Positions 16,391 through 25,969 of a stretch of DNA of 64,000 bases are shown in pieces (the stretch's first letter is position 1; each line of letters opens with the position of its first letter). This stretch comes from Thermosynechococcaceae cyanobacterium MS004 (GTDB lineage: Bacteria; Cyanobacteriota; Cyanobacteriia; Thermosynechococcales; Thermosynechococcaceae), in the NCBI GenBank assembly GCA_022402525.1, contig JAKRSB010000089.1, positions 1 to 64,000 of the forward strand, in the 5' to 3' direction. The notes beneath the pieces were generated by a model. The model saw only the letters and a program-made list of their open reading frames with translations. It had not been told where the DNA came from and did no database searches. A program made the translations under genes and the position numbers.

Positions 16391-18652
16391 CTAAAGGGCT
16401 AAAACCTTGCGTAAAGACTCCTCTAAGTCATCAGAAACGGATCGTTGCCCCGCTTCAATTTTAGCAATGAGGCTCTGGTGGACGTGAAGTGTTTCCGCGA
16501 GCTGGGACTGCGTCAATCGTAACGCCTTCCTTGCCGATCGCACCTCTGCCCCCGTCAGCCGATCAAACCGCAGCCGCACTGACGCACCGCGCTGATCCAC
16601 CCTTGGCTCAACAGTCGTTTGCGAGTCCATGAATCCTCTGCTGCCCTTGCGGAGAGGAGGCTGTAGCTCAACGGGCAAGGCAAGCCACTGTTCAATCCAC
16701 TCTTGTGGCCACTCCTGCGGCAACGCTTGCGACCCGTCTTTTGGCAGGTCTTTTGGCGCATCTTTTTGCACGTCTTTTGGCCAAGATTGGCTCAACGATT
16801 GCAGCCAGCTAGGGCAAGATTGGCCGTAGAAATCATGGGGCTGAGGCTGAAGTGTTTGATTCTTGGGCCGCCATCCCAACACCAGAAGGGCTTCTAAGGC
16901 TTGATGCCAAGCCTGAATCAGCGTTGCTGCCTGCTGAGGCTGAATCGTCCAGTCGGTATCGGCAGAATAGGGGAGCACCACGGTCAATAAATCTCGGACA
17001 GACTCTGTCGGGCGTTGTTCCTGCTCCCTTAAAAGCGCTTCTCGAAGCATCAGATGAGTGAGTAAGCTGAGCAGGAGGGGAGCTTTGCAGTAATTCAGCC
17101 GCAGCAAATTTAAGGCCAGGGTGCCAAAGTCCAGAAAAGCCTGTTTGGCCAATGTCCCGCCTAGGGCGAGGAGGCGACTCACCCACAGTCCTGGGCGAAG
17201 GGTCACATAGACCTGATCCGGCGACTCAAGTTTCCCCGTTGTCCAGTTCAGGTTGCCGCGATCCTCACTCAGCACTTCCCAGAGACTTCCTCTGACCTGA
17301 AAGGCATCCACCGCAGAGGAGCGTGGGTCGGTCATCCAAAGGGATGAAACCTGCATTGCGCCAAACTGGTGTATCAGTCCTAAAAGATCGGGCGGATGGG
17401 GGGCAGCTTGAGTTGGATTCCAGTCCAGCTGTATTCGCATGTCGCTGGCTTTGAGTGTAAAGCTCTGGTCTTGGGGAGAAGACTGTGCCATGGCATGGGC
17501 TGCCCACAAATACTGGAGCTGTAGCAGCGCTAAGCCATAGTGCTGCTTGATTTGCGTTAGAAGCTCCCAGGGCAGTACGGCTAAGTCCTGAGGGCGAGTG
17601 AGATAGTGCTCTATGGCGTGCGGCGCTACGACCAAATCGGGTACCAGATCGGAAGCCAAATCGGATATGGGATCAGGCTCAAGATTGGGGTCTGGGTTGT
17701 CCCCATCTGGACGGGCTACGGGAAGAGAGCCCGAAGCTTGCTGGGGGGTACTCAGTTCAGGGGCGATCGCGTCAGGTGCTGCCAGATCCAAAGTCTTGAT
17801 CCCAGAAGTCTCCAGACTAGAAGGTTCAGCAAAAATCTGCTGTAAAAATTCAAGCCAGACCTCAGGGGCGATCGCCTGTAATGGGGGCAGGACTGGAACA
17901 TCAAGGGTGCGGGACTGCACAGAAGGCACGAGGCCCAAAAACTGCTCTAGGCGATTAGACGACCACTGCTCTGGCTCCAGTACCTGGAGAATCTGAGTGC
18001 TGATTTGCGAAACCCAATAGGACAGGATAAAGTCTTCAGCCCGCTGCTCGGATTGCACCGGATAAATGCATTCTCTCCAAAGTGCTTCACAGAAAGGACG
18101 CTGCGCCATGTCTTCGAGCAGCGATTGACTGGTGGATATCTCTAGATCCTGAATCGTCCAGATCAAAAGACTGCGCCAGACCTCTGCGCTAATGAAGTCC
18201 CAAAGCCGATTGTGCGTAAAAAGTTGCTCCAGCCAAGGAATGCTTGAGCGCACAACCTGGCTATAGTCAGACTGGCTTTGAAACTGAGCTTCATCCAGGG
18301 CTGGATTAAACGACACGATCACCCCAGCAAAGTCTAGGGTGATGGGTTCTGTGTCTTCCATTTGGGCAGCAAGACGCATTCCATAGCAGTGCAGCAGTGC
18401 CGTTGTGATCTGCACGGCAACCTGGTGTGTCAAGGACTGTTGCTCAAGGTAATGACGGGTTGCTGCTTCGTAGACCGTAAAGTCAAGGCTTTTTGCAGCA
18501 TTCAGCAAATCGGCTAATTTGGCGTACCGCTCCAGAACGCTAGACTGCACACCCTGAATTGCTGCACCAAGATCCGCTCCCTCCCCACAGGTTGGGACGG
18601 CTGAGGTGCGATCGCGCAAAGGATTCTGTTGAGAAAGTAAAGGCTCTGCCAT
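16391..18652 (-). CDS. large cyanobacterial protein with C-terminal XRE-type HTH
   Basis: 753 residues. Only the C-terminal ~60 are recognisable: an XRE/Cro helix-turn-helix (VRSARKALRLTQSQLAETLH, then IAKIEAGQRSVSD). The preceding ~690 residues are rich in Leu, Gln, Trp and Pro and have no catalytic motif that I recognise. Two low-complexity linkers (about 305-345 with PISDLASDLVPDLVV, and about 625-660 with KDAPKDLPKD) are encoded by short tandem repeats. A DNA-binding tail on a large helical body suggests a regulator or a nucleoid-associated scaffold, but this is inference. ATG at 18652. Confidence 0.7.
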   Translation of the reverse strand: MAEPLLSQQNPLRDRTSAVPTCGEGADLGAAIQGVQSSVLERYAKLADLLNAAKSLDFTVYEAATRHYLEQQSLTHQVAVQITTALLHCYGMRLAAQMEDTEPITLDFAGVIVSFNPALDEAQFQSQSDYSQVVRSSIPWLEQLFTHNRLWDFISAEVWRSLLIWTIQDLEISTSQSLLEDMAQRPFCEALWRECIYPVQSEQRAEDFILSYWVSQISTQILQVLEPEQWSSNRLEQFLGLVPSVQSRTLDVPVLPPLQAIAPEVWLEFLQQIFAEPSSLETSGIKTLDLAAPDAIAPELSTPQQASGSLPVARPDGDNPDPNLEPDPISDLASDLVPDLVVAPHAIEHYLTRPQDLAVLPWELLTQIKQHYGLALLQLQYLWAAHAMAQSSPQDQSFTLKASDMRIQLDWNPTQAAPHPPDLLGLIHQFGAMQVSSLWMTDPRSSAVDAFQVRGSLWEVLSEDRGNLNWTTGKLESPDQVYVTLRPGLWVSRLLALGGTLAKQAFLDFGTLALNLLRLNYCKAPLLLSLLTHLMLREALLREQEQRPTESVRDLLTVVLPYSADTDWTIQPQQAATLIQAWHQALEALLVLGWRPKNQTLQPQPHDFYGQSCPSWLQSLSQSWPKDVQKDAPKDLPKDGSQALPQEWPQEWIEQWLALPVELQPPLRKGSRGFMDSQTTVEPRVDQRGASVRLRFDRLTGAEVRSARKALRLTQSQLAETLHVHQSLIAKIEAGQRSVSDDLEESLRKVLAL

Positions 18653-18826
18653 AGCGGGGCATGGCTAAGAAACGAAGAGAAAGGGGCTAAAAATCTAGCG
18701 CTTTAATCTTAACCCCAAATTTTCCTAATCTTAACGATTCCAGGCCTAAAGAATAGCAATTCTCAAGCCAGAACCGCCACTACTAGAGCCTATCGCTGAA
18801 AAAAGCGGTAGATAGAATTGTAAAAA

Positions 18827-18898
18827 TGGGTGACGAGGGAGTCGAACCCTCAACCAAGAGATTAAGAGTCTCCTGCTCTACCATTGAGCTAATCACCC
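18827..18898 (-). tRNA. tRNA-Lys(CUU)
   Basis: 72-base cloverleaf on the minus strand: acceptor GGGTGAT/GTCACCC with a terminal G-U pair, D arm GCTC/GAGC, anticodon stem GGAGA/TCTCT around CTCTTAA (anticodon CTT), T arm GAGGG-TTCGACT-CCCTC, discriminator A. CCA is not encoded. Confidence 0.95.
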
Positions 18899-19067
18899 AG
18901 GAATATTTTGGCAAGCGACTTAAATAGACTGGCTAATCAATAAACTTGCTGATTTGATGAAAATGCCGTAAAGGTTGCCAAACATTTTCAGTTCATATCC
19001 TAGCATAGCTTTGAGCGCTCTTTAGAGGGCGACTGGCAGATAGCGATTGCCCTTTTGGAGCGCTGGG

Positions 19068-20498
19068 CTAGCCTTCTTTTTGCTGCTGATAGAGCTGCTT
19101 AAATAGGCGTTGCTGCACGGCATGATCCACGATGGGCTGGGGATAGCCTGTCCGCTGAAGTTGGTCAGCAGGAATCTTACCCGTCACTAGATATTCAGGA
19201 TCGACACTGCGCAGTTCGGGAAGCCACTCTCGGATATATTCTGCCTCAGGATCAAATTTTTGCGCCTGACTGGCAGGGTTGAAAATTCGGAGCGGTTTCG
19301 GATCCATGCCGCTGGAGGCGCTCCACTGCCACCCACCGTTGTTTGCGGCAAGGTCGCCATCAATGAGGTTTTGCATGAAGTATTTTTCGCCGCGCTGCCA
19401 GTTGATGATGAGATCTTTGGTTAAAAAGCTGGCGACAATCATGCGACAACGGTTGTGCATCCATCCAGTTTGGTTGAGCTGACGCATGGCTGCATCTACG
19501 ATGGGGTAGCCCGTTTGTCCAGTACACCAGGCTTCAAACTGCTCGTCTGTGCCTTGCCAAGGAAAGGTTTGCCATAGGGGACGATAGGGACCATCGGCAA
19601 GGGCGGGAAAGGCGTAGAGCACATGCTGATAAAATTCGCGCCAGGCTAGCTCTTGCCGCCAGGTTTGGATGCTGGCGCGCACTTCGTCGCTGCGACAGTC
19701 TTCGAGCTGGAGGGTGGTGGCGGCCCACAGGGTACGAATTCCAATGACGCCAAATTTGAGCGGTGCGCTGAGTAAAGAGGTGCCTAGGACGGCGGGATAG
19801 TTACGATTTTCCTGATACTCAGCGATCGCATTTTGGCAAAAGTAGTCCAGGATATCCTTGGCGGCCTGCTCTCCTGGATCAACAATGAGGGGTGCATCCC
19901 ACACAAAGCCAAGCTCTGGGGCGGTAGGCAGGGGCAAGATGCCTGCTTCAATCGCGATCGCATGCTCATCTGCGGTAAGTCCCTGGGCATTTCTGAAGGT
20001 GGGGCAGGGCTCTAGCTTTGTCTTACTGCTCCAGTTGCGCCAAAAGGGGCTGTAGACCGTATAGGGTTCTCCCGCATTGGTGAGGATCTCGCCAGGTGCA
20101 TGCAGCAACTGATCCCAAAAGGTGGAGACTGCGATGCTGTTCTGCTGGAGTGCAGCAATAACGCGGCGATCGCGCGCTTGGGCGTAAGGCTCTACATCTT
20201 GGTTCCAAAAGACCGCATCGACATTTAAGGCACGGGCAAGGCGGGGAATTCCCTCTTCAGGCTTAGCTTTAAGGATAATCAACTGGCTACCCACAGCCTC
20301 GTACTGTTTTTCGAGTGCCTGAAGACAGCCCATCATATAGGTAACGCGAACAGGGGCCATATCGTCCCGATCTAAAATGCCAGAGTCCAGGCAGAAAACG
20401 CCTACAACTCTTGGTGTACGGGCACGAGCTGCGGAAAGCCCTACATTGTCTAAAATCCTGAGATCACGGCGATGCCAAAATAAAACTAACTCAGCCAT
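19068..20498 (-). CDS. phr: deoxyribodipyrimidine photolyase (class I, CPD)
   Basis: Light-driven repair of cyclobutane pyrimidine dimers. 476 residues, the usual length. The N-terminal alpha/beta antenna domain starts [17 protein letters not shown]. The FAD domain shows [32 protein letters not shown] and [20 protein letters not shown], all hallmarks of class I photolyases. The strong similarity in layout to the Anacystis enzyme suggests an 8-HDF antenna, but this cannot be read directly. ATG at 20498 is preferred over TTG at 20501. It is a single gene with no operon partner. Confidence 0.93.
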   Translation of the reverse strand: MAELVLFWHRRDLRILDNVGLSAARARTPRVVGVFCLDSGILDRDDMAPVRVTYMMGCLQALEKQYEAVGSQLIILKAKPEEGIPRLARALNVDAVFWNQDVEPYAQARDRRVIAALQQNSIAVSTFWDQLLHAPGEILTNAGEPYTVYSPFWRNWSSKTKLEPCPTFRNAQGLTADEHAIAIEAGILPLPTAPELGFVWDAPLIVDPGEQAAKDILDYFCQNAIAEYQENRNYPAVLGTSLLSAPLKFGVIGIRTLWAATTLQLEDCRSDEVRASIQTWRQELAWREFYQHVLYAFPALADGPYRPLWQTFPWQGTDEQFEAWCTGQTGYPIVDAAMRQLNQTGWMHNRCRMIVASFLTKDLIINWQRGEKYFMQNLIDGDLAANNGGWQWSASSGMDPKPLRIFNPASQAQKFDPEAEYIREWLPELRSVDPEYLVTGKIPADQLQRTGYPQPIVDHAVQQRLFKQLYQQQKEG

Positions 20499-21982
20499 CA
20501 AAGCTCCAAGGTAAGGTAGGCAGACTTAACGATGGCATCGATCCCTCAAGTATTGTCGCTGAAAGTCTTAGAAACGGGTCGCGTAAGAATTAAATGTCTG
20601 GATTCAAATACCTGGCTTTGAAGGCCTGGAGTTAAATCCCTAAAATTAACGTCCGGAGCTGCTTTGGTTAATTTTTGCAGGCGTTGAGACGTCATTAAAG
20701 GCGTGGCACCAAAGCGCTCACAAAGGCAGCCACCCCACAAGATAGGGCGAGGTATTCTGCACAAAACTTTAAAGTAGCCGAAGATCTGGAATTTAGGAAA
20801 CACTGGACAGGGCAGGATGTTTTGAGAGGCACTTTTACGCCAGGCTGAATATACCAAGCTGAATACACCAGGCTAAATACATCAGGTTGAATACATCTGT
20901 GACACCAGCGTAACGACGGAATAGCTTCTATATCTACCCATTTTGTATGCCCACCCATTAGAGCTGTTGCTTTATAAAGTAAAACAACCTTGAAAGTCTT
21001 TCCCAGAGGGCATTTTAGCGATTTTCACCAAAAGACCCGTAACCTTCTCTGGGCAAGGGCTTCAGCGATTCTTGAACTTAAATAGGCAACAAATAGGCAA
21101 CAATTCTAAGCTTTACAGTTGCGTAAGCTTTACAGCCAGGCTGTCCAAGCGCCTGCATTCCACTGAATTTTATTTTAGAGGGAATGACCTTTGCAGCGTC
21201 TATGACCTCGACAGAGCATAAAGCCCCAGCGTTCTGGCAATCCTTCTGGCGATCAAAACGGATGGAGTTCCAGCTTGAAGCCTCGGCTCCACTCGCAATA
21301 AAAAAGATTTGTTGTCGGATAACTTGAGCAGCGGTGGTTGAGAAGACCAATTCAGAACTGAATTGGCGGCTAAATTTGCAACTGAATTCAGAGTTGAATA
21401 TATTCTTACGGAGAAATATAAATGCATTCATAGAGAAAATTGAATCTATAAAATTAGTTCTTGCCAGTCCAGTAAAATGTAATTAGGATTGCAGGAAATT
21501 CACTTCGATCTATCCATATTTTTATTTGTCTAGGCAGTATAAACAAAGTGACTGGTCGTCAACCAAAGAAAACTCACGCTGGCTCAGATCTTGTTTTTAC
21601 AAGGATTCAAGCTTTTTTAACTTGTTAGTTCGAGTTGAACAATCGAGACAAATAAATCTCTATTTTTAACAAGATGTACACTAATAAATTTGCATTATAT
21701 AAATACAGACATCAAATCATACTAATTCAATAAGTGAGTAGATAGTATATTTTTAAATTAAATCAAATTAAAATGATCAACTCATTGACTAGGTGGGGCA
21801 TTCTGAAAAAAGATTTAGAGATTTTGATCAAGATTCAATCCGTAGAGTCATATGTAGATGTGATTTGATTGCGCCATCTGATTTTGGAACAAGACTAGTT
21901 CAGATGTTTGCAGGTGTCGATTGCTCTGCACTAGGCATTTCTACTTCAAACGATTGATGAAATGGATAGATAGGAGTCTATT
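20499..21982. other. 1.5-kb region without a convincing gene
   Basis: Open frames here (for example 20546-20857 and 21078-21431 on the minus strand) have no recognisable motif and unlikely composition. A tandem CAGGCTGAATACAC repeat occupies 20841-20898. From about 21440 to 21960 the sequence becomes clearly AT-rich, unlike the surrounding genome, and leads into the promoter side of the next gene. No tRNA, known RNA or mobile-element signature was found. Confidence 0.55.
20841..20898. repeat. tandem CAGGCTGAATACAC repeat
   Basis: Four degenerate 14- to 15-bp copies downstream of divergently placed genes, within the gene-free region. Confidence 0.75.
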
Positions 21983-22876
21983 GTGCTAAAGCCACGGCTA
22001 TATTCACCAGATAAAGTTCGTGTCGGAGATGTGCTCATTCAGAAAGGGCTGATCACCGCAGACAACTTACGACAGGCGCTACTGGAGCAGCAAGAAAGCC
22101 ATGAGAAATTGGGAGAGATCCTAATCCAACATGGTGTATTGACTCGTCGGCAGCTCAAAGCAGCATTAAGCGAACAGCGCTGGCGTAACTGGGTTGCGGC
22201 TTTTGTCCTCAGCCTTGGATCTTTGTCCTCCGTCGCGCCGAGGCTTGCCGTGGCTACGCCGAATAATGTGAATAATCTTATGAAGCCTTCTGCTGAGGCA
22301 GGCCAAAGCTACGCTAGGAAGACGGATCAAGATTTATCTGCAAATGCTAGCTTTTATCAGCCTTTGGCGGCTAACCCTAACCCGACGGTCGCTTCGCCGC
22401 TTCAAGGGTTTTGCCATCCCTTGAATGGCTTGGGCTACTTGTCTCAGGGCATTAATGGGCCAACCCATCGCGGCAGAATGGCCTATGCCTATGACTTGGC
22501 CACAAGTATTGGGACACCGGTCTATGCTATGCGGGCTGGACGGGTTTTGGGGATGCAGGATAAATACCCAGATACGGGGGGTGGCCCAGAGAAAATCTCC
22601 AAGTTCAACTACGTGATGATTGAGCATGATGGGGGCTATCGCTCTGTATATGTTCACCTCCAGCAAGGATTCCGCAGCACGGTTCAAATTAAGGCGGGCG
22701 ATCGCGTTGCGAAGGGTCAACTCATTGGCTATAGCGGCAACTCAGGCTGGAGTACGGGCCCACACCTCCATATAGAAATCCAGCGACCGGGCAGTGCCTT
22801 TGGCTTTACCCAGAGCGTACCTTTTGCCGTTGCGGGAACCTGTAACCCCAGCACTGTCGCAACGACGCGCTCATAA
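21983..22876 (+). CDS. M23 metallopeptidase with GspE-N/MshEN-like N-terminus
   Basis: 297 residues with an unusual order. Residues 10-66 form a GspE-N/MshEN-like helical repeat (VGDVLIQKGLITADNLRQAL, then LGEILIQHGVLTRRQLKAAL), normally found at the front of type II secretion and pilus ATPases. One transmembrane segment follows (about 73-92), then a linker, then an M23/LytM domain (about 150-290) with HRGRMAYAYD, a Zn-binding pattern, and HLHIE. The N-terminus should face the cytosol and the peptidase the periplasm, linking an intracellular cue to cell-wall cutting. GTG start with GGAG six bases upstream. Confidence 0.8.
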   Translation: MLKPRLYSPDKVRVGDVLIQKGLITADNLRQALLEQQESHEKLGEILIQHGVLTRRQLKAALSEQRWRNWVAAFVLSLGSLSSVAPRLAVATPNNVNNLMKPSAEAGQSYARKTDQDLSANASFYQPLAANPNPTVASPLQGFCHPLNGLGYLSQGINGPTHRGRMAYAYDLATSIGTPVYAMRAGRVLGMQDKYPDTGGGPEKISKFNYVMIEHDGGYRSVYVHLQQGFRSTVQIKAGDRVAKGQLIGYSGNSGWSTGPHLHIEIQRPGSAFGFTQSVPFAVAGTCNPSTVATTRS

Positions 22877-23045
22877 CACCCTGCCAATAGCACCCTGCCA
22901 ATAGTGCTTTGTCATTAGGACTTCACAGGGAGTACCTGACGACTATTAACGATTGATGTAAAGTTGAGCTGTAGGGCCACATTCTCTGCTAAATAAACCC
23001 TTGTAGAATGCTTAAAAATTCACACTACTGGGAAGGAGCAAGCCA

Positions 23046-23306
23046 TTGTTTACATCATCGCTATTTGCCGTTGCCGTGCGAGCCGCAGATTGGAGTCCCA
23101 AAATTGCAGCCATTATGATTGTTTCTAACATTGTGGCGATCGCCTTTGGGAAAGCCACCATTAAGCAGAAGAACGTCGGATTAGGGCTTCCCGCCCCTGC
23201 CTTTTTTGGCGGATTGAGCCATGGTGCCATGCTGGGAGTGACCTGCTTCGGCCACATTTTGGGCGCTGGAGTCATCTTGGGCCTGACGAACATGGGTGTT
23301 TTGTAG
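23046..23306 (+). CDS. psaK: photosystem I reaction centre subunit PsaK
   Basis: 86 residues with the PsaK pattern: short N-terminus, a first transmembrane helix (about 18-36), a stromal loop with KATIKQKNVG, then GLPAPAFFGGLSHGAMLGVTCFGHILGAG and the second helix. PsaK sits at the edge of the PSI monomer and supports state transitions and antenna coupling. The start is TTG at 23046, supported by AAGGAG seven bases before it (23033-23038); no in-frame ATG gives a full-length protein. Monocistronic, with a strong terminator after it. Confidence 0.92.
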   Translation: MFTSSLFAVAVRAADWSPKIAAIMIVSNIVAIAFGKATIKQKNVGLGLPAPAFFGGLSHGAMLGVTCFGHILGAGVILGLTNMGVL

Positions 23307-23382
23307 AGGCGTTTTGTAACAAGACCCTCTTTGAGAAGCATTTCGCAGAAAGCGAAGCATGCAGCCTAACCGCAGAGGAAGC

Positions 23383-23416
23383 AGCGTGGGAATGGCATTC
23401 CCACGCTATTTTTTTT
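23383..23416 (+). terminator. intrinsic terminator after psaK
   Basis: Perfect 11-bp stem AGCGTGGGAAT / ATTCCCACGCT with a 3-base loop, followed by A and eight T, 77 bases after the psaK stop. Confidence 0.93.
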
Positions 23417-23469
23417 ATTGCAGACCCGACTTAAGGACAGACCCCACTGCCAACTTTTAGGATGGAATG

Positions 23470-23525
23470 GCAATGTAAAGCCTGGGCAATGTAAAGCCTG
23501 GGTAATGTAAAGCCTGGGCAATGTC
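23470..23525. repeat. 16-bp tandem repeat, about 3.5 copies
   Basis: CAATGTAAAGCCTGGG repeated between psaK and the TetR gene, with single-base differences. Confidence 0.88.
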
Positions 23526-23572
23526 GAGCACAGACGACAGCAAGTCTAGGTAACAGACCACCTAGAGATGGG

Positions 23573-24199
23573 TTAAGACGTGGCGGGTTGATGAACCAGA
23601 AGACCATTCATGAGGATATCGGCCAGGGTGTCTGCTAATGGCACTTGACTGGGTGCAGAGCTAGAGGGGTTGAGCCAATGGTTATCAATCCAGCTAATGC
23701 CTAAAAAAAGAATCAGCATGACCTGAGCTACGTTGGCTGCATCTAGGGGGCGGTAGAAGCCTCGGTCGATACCCGTTTGCACAAAGGCTTCTAAAACCTC
23801 CTGCATTTGACGAAGGCGCTCTTTCTGTAAGGGTTCACAGAGTTCTGGATGAAAGGGTGATTGGGTCAGACAGACTTTTACGAGGTCTGCATGATGATGA
23901 AAGTCTTTGATGCGGTGGCGCATGAGGGCAACCATATCTTGGTAATCAGAGACTTCGCAGAGCGTGGCAAGTAAATCGTTGAGGAGGGTATTCCATCCTT
24001 CAGAAATGACGGCTGCCAAAATCGATTTTTTGTTTTCAAAATGCCGGAACAGCGTCCCTTCTGCAACATGAGAAGCTTCAGCCAGCTGTTTGGTCGTGGT
24101 GCGTTCGTAGCCTTGAGTCGCAAACAAGTGCTCCGCAGATTCTAAAATGCGGCTATGGATTTTTTGATCTGAGGTTTGTGTCGGGCGGTGCAGCAGCAT
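23573..24199 (-). CDS. TetR family transcriptional regulator
   Basis: 208 residues. The N-terminal TetR helix-turn-helix is clear (IHSRILESAEHLFATQGYER, TTKQLAEASHVAEGTLFRHF, ENKKSIL). The C-terminal ligand-binding part is helical and divergent, as usual. ATG at 24199. It is not next to an evident efflux pump or enzyme gene, so its target cannot be read from context; the convergent psaK is unlikely to be a target. Confidence 0.88.
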   Translation of the reverse strand: MLLHRPTQTSDQKIHSRILESAEHLFATQGYERTTTKQLAEASHVAEGTLFRHFENKKSILAAVISEGWNTLLNDLLATLCEVSDYQDMVALMRHRIKDFHHHADLVKVCLTQSPFHPELCEPLQKERLRQMQEVLEAFVQTGIDRGFYRPLDAANVAQVMLILFLGISWIDNHWLNPSSSAPSQVPLADTLADILMNGLLVHQPATS

Positions 24200-24404
24200 C
24201 GTTTGCCCCCAAAGTTAAAGCTGTATCCCAATGCTTTTGTAGCCCTATTTTCTACTAGCACCTATCAAAGCTGCGGTGAATGTGTTGATTCTTTATGAAA
24301 GTTTTTATGTTGTTTCTCGTGCGGTTGTTTCTCGTGCATCTAATATTTTTGGTTCCTGGAATTCTGGTGAATGGGGCAAGGGTTCATGAGGCTGGGACGA
24401 TCGC

Positions 24405-25085
24405 ATGATTCCAGTACCTGCTAACGATGCACCTGACTACGTACAAATTCTGCGTCAATCAATGACGGCAGTAGGCTTACCTAGTCTGCGATCGCTCTCT
24501 GAGAATAGCGGAGTCTCTCGCCGTCAAGTTCGGCGGCTGCAGACAGGAGAAGCCCATTTGCTCTCTGTGCAACATGCCCAGCAGCTTGCGAGATCGCTCC
24601 AGATCTCTTTACCAGAACTCATCCAGACCTTTAGCTCCACAACCCTAGCATTAACGCCTGAGTCTGGGCCTGCCGAAACCACACCGGCCGAAACCAACAT
24701 TGTTGCTGAGTATCAGCGCCTCAAGAATGAAATGGCCCAACTGCGATCGCAGCTTTTCCAAGTCTTCCAGCTCGAAACGCTCAATACCCTCGAAACGCTG
24801 CTGCTTTATTGGCCCACAGCAGCCCATAAAGCAAAACAAGATCCCACCGCACCAGCTGTTCAGTTGCTGCCGCTCCTGCGTCCCCTTGAAAACTTGCTTC
24901 AGTCCTGGGCGATTGAAACAATTGGAGCGGTCGGCGAAACGGTCTGCTACAACCCACAGCTTCACCAATGGAATGCGCCCCATTCCCCCCCTGAGCGAGA
25001 CGCTCCGGTACGAATTACCCATGTTGGCTACCGCCAATCCCATCGGATACTGCATCGAGCCAAAGTAGCTGCTGTGGCGGGATAG
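24405..25085 (+). CDS. HTH domain fused to GrpE-like C-terminal region
   Basis: 226 residues. The first ~70 form a helix-turn-helix (LRSLSENSGVSRRQVRRLQ, then HAQQLARSLQISLPELIQ). Residues about 100-130 are a coiled-coil-like helix. The end (about 175-222) resembles the beta domain of GrpE, with the pattern IGAVGETVCYNPQLHQ and VGYRQSHRILHRAKV, where GrpE proteins have IGxxGEpFDPxLHE and GYxxxxRVLRxAxV. GrpE is the DnaK nucleotide-exchange factor; the fusion suggests a DNA-binding cochaperone or a domesticated GrpE. ATG at 24405; the gene stands alone. Confidence 0.7.
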   Translation: MIPVPANDAPDYVQILRQSMTAVGLPSLRSLSENSGVSRRQVRRLQTGEAHLLSVQHAQQLARSLQISLPELIQTFSSTTLALTPESGPAETTPAETNIVAEYQRLKNEMAQLRSQLFQVFQLETLNTLETLLLYWPTAAHKAKQDPTAPAVQLLPLLRPLENLLQSWAIETIGAVGETVCYNPQLHQWNAPHSPPERDAPVRITHVGYRQSHRILHRAKVAAVAG

Positions 25086-25358
25086 GGTCTTGAAAGGTAA
25101 GGTCTTGAAAAATAGGGTTTTGAAAAGATCTTTTGAAAATTTCTGAAAATGAGGGTTATGGGGTTGGATAAATGGGGTTGGGTAAATATAGGGCTTGATG
25201 CGCTTGGGACTCCGTAAAGGGCTGACGAACTGGCAGGAAGGATTAAGATTACCAGCTCGTCAGCAGCGTAGCCCAAGGTCTATGGATCATTCTGTGCAGA
25301 AACTCGATGTATAAACTAATCGCGATGAGTGGAGGCCCCAAAACCTAGCGCATTTTGA

Positions 25359-25435
25359 TCTAGTGCTTTTGAATCTAGTGCTTTTGAATCTAGTGCTTTT
25401 TAATCTAGCGCTTTTTAATCTAGCGCTTTTTAATA
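25359..25435. repeat. 15-bp tandem repeat running into a gene 3' end
   Basis: Five copies of CTAGTGCTTTTGAAT (variants CTAGCGCTTTTTAAT). The last copies supply the stop codon and final codons of the minus-strand gene at 25420. Confidence 0.9.
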
Positions 25436-25695
25436 TAGGCAAAGTAGCCCTTATCTTGGAGGCGACGGAGTGCGTACTCGGCTTCAAAGCGGGTGCCGTA
25501 GTTGTCCTTCACTTTCCAGCTTTCGCCACGGTGCTTGCGGTAGAGAACAAGGTAGGAATTATTGCTGCGATAACCATAGCTATCAGAAAAGCGATGGCCA
25601 CCGATATTCACTTCAAAAGCCTTGGCCATTAAGGGGGCGGTTAAGGTCGCGCCAAATGTGGTGAGAGCGAGAAGCGTAACGACTGCTTTTTTCAT
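25420..25695 (-). CDS. small secreted protein (91 aa)
   Basis: 91 residues with a clear signal peptide (MKKAVVTLLALTTFGATLTA, likely cleavage near AKA-F at about residue 26). The mature part is about 65 residues, basic and tyrosine-rich (YGYRSNNSYLVLYRKHRGESW) and ends in YFAYIKKR. It is reminiscent of small SPOR-like or periplasmic adaptor folds (RFEAEYALRRLQDKGYFAYI), but I cannot assign a family with certainty. The final codons lie inside a tandem repeat. Confidence 0.7.
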   Translation of the reverse strand: MKKAVVTLLALTTFGATLTAPLMAKAFEVNIGGHRFSDSYGYRSNNSYLVLYRKHRGESWKVKDNYGTRFEAEYALRRLQDKGYFAYIKKR

Positions 25696-25969
25696 GGGAA
25701 GAACCTCATTACCTAAAGGGTTGATGTTTAGTAATCTCTCATGCTGTTTAGGGTGAGAAGCTGATCGAAATCACAGGCAAGTTGTGTTTGTGATTGCCCC
25801 ATCGAAATCGGCCCCATCGCAGTCGGCCCCACTGCGTTAGGTGGGGAGCGCTGAGTCTACGTGAACACGGCTTCTCCAGCGGAAAAAAGGCGATCGCTCC
25901 ACCGCAAGGCGATGCTGGGATTGATATGATGAGGGCGTTTAGGTCATTTCACAACTTCTGGCTCTGAAG

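Noticed and set aside
20546-20958. two overlapping minus-strand frames upstream of photolyase
   Set aside because: They overlap each other and a tandem repeat and have no motif.
21078-21431. 117-residue minus-strand gene
   Set aside because: Unusual composition with no recognisable domain; likely chance frame at the border of an AT-rich stretch.
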